From Nitrososphaerota archaeon (lineage in GTDB: Archaea > Thermoproteota > Nitrososphaeria > Nitrososphaerales > Nitrosopumilaceae), in assembly GCA_016200035.1 (NCBI GenBank), contig JACQFM010000093.1:1-6175 (forward strand): a stretch of DNA of 6,175 bases, given 5' to 3'. Below, piece after piece: positions 1-4,219 of this stretch; within the stretch, counting starts at the first letter, position 1; each line of letters begins with the position of its first letter. The translations under genes were made by a program, and so were the position numbers. The notes under the pieces were generated by a model, which saw only the letters and a list, made by a program, of their open reading frames with translations, did no database searches and had not been told where the DNA came from.

Positions 1-409
1 CGGCATCATCCAGTCTTCCAATAAATGGACTGACGTATTTTGCCCCCGATTTTGCAGCCAAGATTGCCTGATTTGCAGAAAAGCAAAGTGTTACATTGAC
101 AGGAATTCCTTCTTTTGTTAAAATTTTACAAGCCTTCAAGCCATCAGGAGTGAGGGGACATTTTACAACTACATTATTGCCATACTTGTGAAGTCTGCGA
201 CCCTCTTCTACCATCCCAGAAGTTTCTGTTGCAACAACTTCAAGGCTGACATCACCCTTTACTATTCTAACAATTTCTTCCATAGTTTTTTGTGGGTCAC
301 CGCCTTCTTTTGCTAAAAGTGTTGGGTTTGTGGTAATACCGTCAACAAGACCCATGTCGTTGTACAATTTGATTGCGGCAATGTTTGCTGTATCCAGGAA
401 TATTTTCAT
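1..409 (-). CDS. tal: Transaldolase, small TalC/FSA-like subfamily (3' end cut by window edge)
   Basis: The first 136 residues are visible; small transaldolases usually have about 215-225, so the C-terminal third lies outside. The start MKIFLDTAN (catalytic-type Asp6), TTNP at 26-29, VVKCPLT with the expected Schiff-base Lys83, and YVSPFIGRLDD at 125-135 are hallmarks of the family. It transfers a dihydroxyacetone unit between sugar phosphates in the cytoplasmic non-oxidative pentose phosphate pathway. Phe129 lies where fructose-6-phosphate aldolase (FSA) has Tyr131 and classical transaldolase has Phe178. From published work on that position, this favours transaldolase over FSA activity. The ATG overlaps the stop of the transketolase C-terminal gene (ATGA), with AGGAG 9 nt upstream, so it is translationally coupled and last of the three genes visible. 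Cys84 after the lysine replaces the more usual Val or Ile. The family call is firm; the substrate is inferred. Confidence 0.93.
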   Translation of the reverse strand, partial: MKIFLDTANIAAIKLYNDMGLVDGITTNPTLLAKEGGDPQKTMEEIVRIVKGDVSLEVVATETSGMVEEGRRLHKYGNNVVVKCPLTPDGLKACKILTKEGIPVNVTLCFSANQAILAAKSGAKYVSPFIGRLDDA

Positions 410-1374
410 CTGGTTTTGCTCCTGATCTCTTTTACAGAATTAGCTATATTAATTGATGTTATTCCATGTTTTGCAAGCAAGAGTGGAACTTCATTGTCTC
501 TTGCGGATTCACCAAATTTGTCTTGAGCTCCTATTCTTCTCATCGGCACCGGATGCGTCTCACTAACTATCTCAGCTACTGCAGAGCCAAAGCCTGCCAT
601 GATGTTGTGCTCCTCACATGTTACGATTCCTCCCGTCTCACGTGCTGCCTTCTCAATGAGAGCGGCATCAATTGGTTTGATTGAGAACAAGTCAAGGACT
701 CGAGATGAGATTCCTTCTTTTTTTAGAGAATCTGCAGCATCTAGGGCCATCTGGACAGTAATTCCACAGGCTGCAATGGTGCAGTCAGAGCCGTCTCGTA
801 AAACTATACCTTTTCCTATCTCAAACTCTTGTGCCTCAGAGTGTACTAGAGGAGTCTTTGATCTTGCCATCCGCATGTAAAATGGGCCATAAACTTGCGA
901 TATAATCCAAGTAAGTTTTGAAACAGCAACAGTATCAGCTGGAATCAAGACCCTCATGTTAGGAATTGCTCGCATGATAGCAATGTCTTCTATTTGCTGG
1001 TGTGATCCACCATCTGCACCTACAGTTAATCCACCGTGTGATACAACCATCTTTACGTTTAGTCCAAGCTTTCCATTGCGTGATGGATAAGCTATTGCGT
1101 TTCTTATTTGATCAACACATCTTCCAGGAAGAAAGATTGCATAAGTACTTGCAAATGCAACCTTGCCTTCATTTGCAAGCCCGGCCGCAACTGAAACCAA
1201 ATTGGCCTCTGCTATTCCAACATTGAAGAATCTATTTGGGAATTTTTTTCCAAAAGGTCTTGTCTTTAATGAATCTGTAGTATCAGCTCCCACAACTACG
1301 ACATTTGGATTCTCTTCTCCAATCTTGATAAGTGTCTCGCCATATGTGGTGCGCATGTCAGTCATCTCTGTCAT
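406..1374 (-). CDS. tktB: Transketolase, C-terminal subunit (Pyr and C-terminal domains)
   Basis: This 322-residue protein is the second half of a split transketolase. The ThDP pyrimidine-binding domain spans about residues 8-175. It includes FFNVGIAEAN (49-58), where Glu56 is the expected cofactor-activating glutamate, GADGGSHQQIED (119-130) and FYMRMARSKTP (165-175). The C-terminal domain follows, with EEHNIMAGFGSAV (254-266). It must pair with an N-terminal subunit, supplied by the gene immediately upstream, to move a two-carbon ketol unit between sugar phosphates. The first ATG overlaps the upstream stop as ATGA and has AAAGGAGG with 10 nt between GGAGG and the ATG, which favours it over in-frame ATGs at codons 4 and 7. 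No internal stop or degraded motif is seen, and the length is normal for archaeal C-terminal subunits (about 300-320). The DXS and pyruvate dehydrogenase E1-beta families share the fold, but operon partners and motifs fit transketolase. Confidence 0.95.
   Translation of the reverse strand: MTEMTDMRTTYGETLIKIGEENPNVVVVGADTTDSLKTRPFGKKFPNRFFNVGIAEANLVSVAAGLANEGKVAFASTYAIFLPGRCVDQIRNAIAYPSRNGKLGLNVKMVVSHGGLTVGADGGSHQQIEDIAIMRAIPNMRVLIPADTVAVSKLTWIISQVYGPFYMRMARSKTPLVHSEAQEFEIGKGIVLRDGSDCTIAACGITVQMALDAADSLKKEGISSRVLDLFSIKPIDAALIEKAARETGGIVTCEEHNIMAGFGSAVAEIVSETHPVPMRRIGAQDKFGESARDNEVPLLLAKHGITSINIANSVKEIRSKTR
419..423 (-). promoter_or_regulatory. Shine-Dalgarno sequence for the transaldolase gene
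   Basis: The minus strand reads AGGAG with 9 nt to the ATG at 409. It lies inside the last codons of the transketolase C-terminal gene and fixes the ATGA-overlapping start of transaldolase. Confidence 0.55.
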
Positions 1375-3038
1375 ACGTAGCCAGCCTCCTTTGCAATCTG
1401 TACAAGCTCGGACTTTTTCTTGCCAACTTCATGCAGATCTATCCACTTGCTTACAAGCTCCGATCCGCCAAGACTGTATGCCTTTTGTATTAGCAATTTT
1501 CGTCGCGCATAAAGTATTTTTTTTCTAAATTCTACGATGGTTGCACGTACATCTTTTTGACCAATTATCGCACTACCGCCAACAAATACCCGCGCACCGT
1601 CCAAAAAGCACGATTCTACATTAGAAAGGTCCACTCCGCCGTCTGCTTCTATTAGTCCTGTGAACTTTTTCTCTGCAAGGATCTTTGCGATTCTTTGCAC
1701 TTTCTCATGAGAGGATTCGATATACTTCTGGCCTGATTTTCCAGGTACCACAGACATTACAATAAGCTGGTCCAGATCAGCAATGAATCTTTCAGCCCAT
1801 GGCGGAAGCTCTGTTTCAGGATTCAAGGCAAGGCCAATACTAACTTCGTTTGCTCTTAATGTATCATGAATCTCTCCAAAGCTAGATTCGTCGCAGACTT
1901 CGGCGTGAACTGTGATTATATCGCTGCCAGCCTCCACATAATCTTTGATATGCTTAACAGGCTCATTTATCATCAAATGTGCATCAAATGGAATTGGGGT
2001 AATTGGTCTTAGCTCTTTTATCTTGTTATGATCAAAGGTTTTGTTTGCAACAAATAAACCATCCATTACATCAAGATGAACAAAGTCAGCACGTCCATGA
2101 GCTGCCCTTTTTACTTCGTTTTCTAGATTTGCCATGTCACCGGCAATAATTGATGGCGCTATCAGAAACTGGCAATCAAGCTCTAGATCAATTATTGGAG
2201 CAATCTTTGGGCTTGGAGCAACGCCGTGCCACTTTGGGTTGTCCTCCATGTGTTCTACCATCTTTCCCTTGACTGTGCGAGAAACTATTATTGATGGGGT
2301 TCCCTTTGTTTGCAGAGCAGAGTTTGTAGCTTTTACTATCTGCTCTATTCTGTGCCCATCTATCTCTATGACATTCCAGCCAAATGATCTCCACTTGTCG
2401 CCTATCTTCCATCTTGCAGCATTCTTCCACATCTCCGAAATGTCATCTGATGCAAGCTCCTCATCAAGTGGCATGACCCTTTCCGTATAATCGTCTTGCT
2501 GAATGAAATTTCTGTCAAGAAATACGGTAAGATTATCAAGCTTATACTTTGAGGCAGCCATTGCAGCCTCCCATACTTGGCCCTCGTCTGATTCACCGTC
2601 GCCTATGACTGTATAGATTCTGTGTGTCTTGCTATCAATTCTTGCTGCCAAAGCCATGCCGATTGAAAAAGAAAGGCCGATCCCAAGTGAGCCCCCGCAA
2701 AACTCTACCCCAGGACACTTGTAGTCAGGATGGCCTTGTAACCTACTTTCAAATTTTCTTAGAGTCTCGATTTCAGACTTGTCAAAGTATCCTGCCACTG
2801 CAAGATTAGAAAAAAGTCCAGGAGAAGCATGACCCTTTGATAATACCATTCTGTCCCTATCTTCCCAGAGGGGATTTTTTGGATCATATCTTAGAAATTT
2901 AAACAAGATGCAGCCCATGATTTCCGCCATAGAAAAGGATCCACCTGGATGTCCTGAGCCTGCTGTGGTGGTCCCCTTTATGACAAGTTTTCGAGCCTCA
3001 CGAACCCTTTTGAGAATGTGATAGTAATTCAGGCCCAT
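1371..3038 (-). CDS. Fusion protein: transketolase N-terminal subunit + ribulose-phosphate 3-epimerase
   Basis: From the ATG at 3038 the protein has 555 residues. Residues 1-285 are the transketolase pyrophosphate domain: GSGHPGG (27-33), SKGHASPG (67-74), the ThDP/Mg motif GDG (146-148) with Asn177, and WHGVAP (270-275). Residues 291-506 are a complete epimerase TIM barrel: IAPSII (293-298), HLDVMDG with metal ligands His321 and Asp323, DAHLM with His354, EADGGV with Asp466, and GGSAI (487-491). The epimerase converts ribulose 5-phosphate to xylulose 5-phosphate, the ketol donor for transketolase, so direct substrate hand-over is an attractive inference. A basic 49-residue tail (507-555) has no assigned role. 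Oddities are an insertion of about 20 residues near 193-213 and PGKSGQ (432-437) replacing the usual PGFGGQ. An in-frame TTG at 3080 would add 14 residues; I prefer the ATG because family members begin shortly before this helix. Stop and next start overlap (ATGA). Confidence 0.94.
   Translation of the reverse strand: MGLNYYHILKRVREARKLVIKGTTTAGSGHPGGSFSMAEIMGCILFKFLRYDPKNPLWEDRDRMVLSKGHASPGLFSNLAVAGYFDKSEIETLRKFESRLQGHPDYKCPGVEFCGGSLGIGLSFSIGMALAARIDSKTHRIYTVIGDGESDEGQVWEAAMAASKYKLDNLTVFLDRNFIQQDDYTERVMPLDEELASDDISEMWKNAARWKIGDKWRSFGWNVIEIDGHRIEQIVKATNSALQTKGTPSIIVSRTVKGKMVEHMEDNPKWHGVAPSPKIAPIIDLELDCQFLIAPSIIAGDMANLENEVKRAAHGRADFVHLDVMDGLFVANKTFDHNKIKELRPITPIPFDAHLMINEPVKHIKDYVEAGSDIITVHAEVCDESSFGEIHDTLRANEVSIGLALNPETELPPWAERFIADLDQLIVMSVVPGKSGQKYIESSHEKVQRIAKILAEKKFTGLIEADGGVDLSNVESCFLDGARVFVGGSAIIGQKDVRATIVEFRKKILYARRKLLIQKAYSLGGSELVSKWIDLHEVGKKKSELVQIAKEAGYV
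1385..1392 (-). promoter_or_regulatory. Shine-Dalgarno sequence for the transketolase C-terminal gene
   Basis: The minus strand reads AAAGGAGG inside the last codons of the fusion gene, with 10 nt between GGAGG and the ATG at 1374. It supports the ATGA-overlapping start over later in-frame ATGs and indicates translation of an internal operon gene by ribosome binding or reinitiation. Confidence 0.6.
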
Positions 3039-3108
3039 GTCTTTTCCAAAATATGAAATTGAGTACCCAAAATCAAACAAATCTTCATGATTTTTAGCTC
3101 GTCTGGAG

Positions 3109-3119
3109 GAAATAAAAAG
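3109..3119 (-). promoter_or_regulatory. Probable TATA box of the transketolase/epimerase/transaldolase operon
   Basis: On the minus strand this reads CTTTTTATTTC, an A/T-rich archaeal TATA-like element. Start sites normally lie about 26 nt downstream of the centre, so transcription would begin near 3088. That leaves about 50 nt before the ATG at 3038, or about 8 nt before the TTG at 3080. It is the best TATA candidate in the 123-bp region shared with the divergent DCC-family gene. Assigned by eye. Confidence 0.4.
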
Positions 3120-3131
3120 TTATTTCAGAAA

Positions 3132-3140
3132 ATTTTAATT
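3132..3140 (+). promoter_or_regulatory. Probable TATA box of the DCC-family gene
   Basis: ATTTTAATT is centred 26 nt before the ATG at 3162. That is the spacing expected for a leaderless archaeal transcript beginning at or next to the start codon. No Shine-Dalgarno sequence precedes this ATG, which agrees with leaderless translation. Confidence 0.45.
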
Positions 3141-3161
3141 CAATCCATCCATTAGAGAATC

Positions 3162-3548
3162 ATGGATCTTCAAGATATTGTGCCTGTAATGATATATGAT
3201 GACAGATGTTATCTATGTTCGATATTTGCGAGAATTGTGAGCCTGTTTACCAAAGGAAAATTGCTAATAGTTGGTCATTACACAGATTTTGGCATCAAGC
3301 TCAAGTCTCAGATCTTTCCTATCAATTATGATTCTACACGCATGTTTTGGTATATTGATGGTAAGACAGCATATGGAGGAAGGGCTGCATTGTTACCTCT
3401 CATCTCATGCATCCTAAGAGAGAAGAGACATCAAAGTATTGAAAATGATTTACAAACGGTTTGTGATGGTTCTTGCAAGACCCCAAAGGCGGTATTTCTT
3501 AGGACAAAAAGCCTACTTTCAAACAGTGAAAAAATCAAGCTAAATTAA
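3162..3548 (+). CDS. DCC-family (DUF393-type) predicted thiol-disulfide oxidoreductase
   Basis: This 128-residue protein starts with a short beta strand followed by IYDDRCYLC (11-19), giving a CxxC pair at Cys16 and Cys19. The pattern (Asp-x-x-Cys-x-x-Cys after a hydrophobic strand near the N terminus) is the signature of the DCC/DUF393 family, which is predicted to have a thioredoxin-like fold. The YGGRAALLPLI segment (71-81) matches the usual second conserved region, where an Ala-rich helix follows a Gly. A second cysteine pair, C-x3-C at 101 and 105, lies in the C-terminal part. No signal peptide is seen, so it is probably cytoplasmic. Substrate and biological role are unknown for most of this family. 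It is transcribed alone, divergent from the transketolase operon and facing the zinc-finger gene. The start is supported by a TATA-like element 26 nt upstream. Family call is by motif only. Confidence 0.72.
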   Translation: MDLQDIVPVMIYDDRCYLCSIFARIVSLFTKGKLLIVGHYTDFGIKLKSQIFPINYDSTRMFWYIDGKTAYGGRAALLPLISCILREKRHQSIENDLQTVCDGSCKTPKAVFLRTKSLLSNSEKIKLN

Positions 3549-3582
3549 TTCTAGTAAAGGACTATCGTGAAAATAGCACTGA

Positions 3583-3711
3583 CTAGTATCCTCTGCTATT
3601 TCTGTCGGGCGCAGAGACATTGGGATTTCTAAAGCCATGCTTTTCCATCATGTGGTTTAAGAACCTAATATCATCGGAAAATTTCTCTCCACAAACTATA
3701 CAGCTGGCCAT
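3583..3711 (-). CDS. Very small C2H2 zinc-finger protein (42 residues)
   Basis: The minus strand encodes an uninterrupted 42-residue protein with one classical C2H2 finger: Cys4-x2-Cys7-x12-His20-x4-His25. The hydrophobic core positions also fit the canonical spacing, with Phe11 four residues after Cys7 and Phe17 in the usual Leu position three before His20. A short polar tail (26-42) follows. Such fingers bind nucleic acid or act as protein-binding modules, and single-finger archaeal proteins are mostly uncharacterised. An in-frame stop lies shortly upstream, so the ORF cannot extend far, and a TATA-like element (3749-3758) is placed to give a leader of about 17 nt. Long plus-strand reading frames across this stretch show no recognisable motif and are best read as its shadow. 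The exact finger spacing in so short a frame is hard to obtain by chance. Regulatory role is inference. Confidence 0.8.
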   Translation of the reverse strand: MASCIVCGEKFSDDIRFLNHMMEKHGFRNPNVSAPDRNSRGY

Positions 3712-3748
3712 AGGTTTTCTCGAGCATCGCCAACTTTTTAGGTTTTCC

Positions 3749-3758
3749 TATTATATAC
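3749..3758 (-). promoter_or_regulatory. TATA box of the zinc-finger gene
   Basis: The minus strand reads GTATATAATA, the clearest TATA element in the window. A start site about 26 nt downstream would fall near 3728, leaving a leader of about 17 nt before the ATG at 3711. It lies only about 10 nt before the ATG of the divergent plus-strand gene, too close to drive that gene from its first ATG, so its main direction is taken as minus. Confidence 0.55.
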
Positions 3759-3764
3759 AATCCT

Positions 3765-4022
3765 ATGCAAAAAAATCCCAAACTATCCAAGCTTTCATTT
3801 TCTATCACGCCAAACGAGCTTGGGTATATTGTGGCCTGCAAGGAAATGCCTTACCTTTTTACTGATGTACCCAGCGTACAAGAAATAGATAAAAAAATTC
3901 GCCAGCTTGTATCAGAGTACATGGAATATTTTCCACATGACGCAGAAAAACGTGGTGTCAACAAGGATATTGCAATAGAGACAACATGGGTCGGAAGACC
4001 TAACAGTGTTGCATTAAACTAA
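3765..4022 (+). CDS. Small protein of unknown function (85 residues)
   Basis: I do not recognise this gene. It encodes an 85-residue soluble protein with a beta-type start (KLSFSIT, then LGYIVACKE and YLFTDVP), an amphipathic helix around 37-56 (VQEIDKKIRQLVSEYMEYF), and a final strand-like segment (IAIETTWVG). The order of two or three strands followed by a helix vaguely recalls HicB-like folds, but no toxin partner is adjacent and the similarity is too weak to name. The ATG at 3765 is preferred because starting at the next in-frame Met (residue 28) would remove the first strands. A TTTTTA element at 3735-3740 is about 27 nt upstream, allowing a leaderless transcript. The stop codon lies two bases from the annotated 3' end of the 5S rRNA gene on the other strand. 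Codon use looks like that of its neighbours, and I judge it a real gene. Confidence 0.6.
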   Translation: MQKNPKLSKLSFSITPNELGYIVACKEMPYLFTDVPSVQEIDKKIRQLVSEYMEYFPHDAEKRGVNKDIAIETTWVGRPNSVALN

Positions 4023-4024
4023 AA
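4013..4024 (-). terminator. Oligo-T terminator after 5S rRNA
   Basis: Immediately after the 5S sequence the minus strand reads TTTTAGTTTAAT, the kind of T-rich tract that ends transcription in archaea. It overlaps the last codons and stop of the convergent plus-strand gene. Confidence 0.4.
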
Positions 4025-4141
4025 GGTGCCAGCACTACTGCTTCCCAAGGGCTCTCGCACCTTAGTAACACAGCAGCGACATTGGGTTTGACTTCCGGGT
4101 TCGGTATGGGACCGGGTCGGACCCCAACGCTATGGCCGGCT
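4025..4141 (-). rRNA. rrf: 5S ribosomal RNA
   Basis: The minus strand gives a complete 5S rRNA of about 117 nt. The closing helix pairs 5'-GCCGGC (4140-4135) with GCUGGC (4033-4028), with one G-U wobble. The conserved loop C region CCGAACCCGGAAGU is present near 4098-4111, and CCCAUACCGAAC precedes as in other archaeal 5S RNAs. It is a component of the large ribosomal subunit. No 16S, 23S or tRNA lies nearby, so this is a free-standing 5S gene, as is usual in Thaumarchaeota. It is divergent from the ABCE1 gene and ends against the small unknown gene. The exact ends are set from the helix and could differ by a few bases. Confidence 0.95.
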
Positions 4142-4165
4142 TGAGATCAATTTTTTGAATGTTCT

Positions 4166-4173
4166 GTATTAAG
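4166..4173 (-). promoter_or_regulatory. Candidate TATA box for 5S rRNA
   Basis: The minus strand reads CTTAATAC here, centred about 26-28 nt before the 5S 5' end, the right distance for direct initiation at the mature end. It is a weaker match than the TTTATATC (minus strand) at 4188-4197, which would instead give a precursor with about 25 extra 5' nt. I cannot decide between them by eye. Confidence 0.35.
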
Positions 4174-4187
4174 CTTACTTGAGTAGA

Positions 4188-4197
4188 GATATAAATC
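4188..4197 (+). promoter_or_regulatory. TATA box of the ABCE1 gene, possibly bidirectional
   Basis: GATATAAATC is centred about 28 nt before the ATG at 4220, placing the start site at or within a few bases of the start codon. No Shine-Dalgarno sequence is present, so a leaderless mRNA is likely. The complement, GATTTATATC, is also a good TATA box reading toward the 5S gene. Confidence 0.5.
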
Positions 4198-4204
4198 AAA
4201 GACA

Positions 4205-4219
4205 GACGTTGTAAACGTC
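4205..4219. repeat. Perfect inverted repeat directly before the ABCE1 start codon
   Basis: GACGTT-GTA-AACGTC has six-base arms around a three-base centre and ends on the base before the ATG. It lies between the TATA box and the start codon, over the predicted transcription start. It could be an operator for a dimeric regulator, or a small hairpin if transcription begins upstream of it. No function is established. Confidence 0.5.

Noticed and set aside
1163..1528. Plus-strand 121-codon open frame
   Set aside because: It is antisense across the junction of the fusion and C-subunit genes and has no recognisable domain or promoter.
2134..2490. Plus-strand 118-codon open frame
   Set aside because: It is antisense to the fusion gene, shows no motif, and the strand opposite has unmistakable enzyme domains.
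406..3080. The separate transketolase halves as a broken (frameshifted) single gene
   Set aside because: Each half has intact motifs and its own start. The junction is an ATGA with a Shine-Dalgarno sequence, an epimerase domain lies between, and split transketolases are normal in archaea.
3039..3080. TTG start at 3080 adding 14 residues to the fusion protein
   Set aside because: The added stretch is not family-like, and the ATG at 3038 matches the usual distance to the GHPGG motif. It stays possible because the upstream TATA box would give a very short leader to it.
3620..3865. Plus-strand 81-codon open frame
   Set aside because: It covers the complement of the zinc-finger gene and overlaps the start of the 85-residue gene in another frame; no recognisable motif.
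3765..4022. HicB-type antitoxin identity for the 85-residue gene
   Set aside because: Only the rough strand/helix order agrees. No HicA-like partner is next to it and conserved HicB motifs are not evident.
4141..4150. Short palindrome TTGAGATCAA just upstream of 5S
   Set aside because: Four-base arms are too short to distinguish from chance in A/T-rich DNA.
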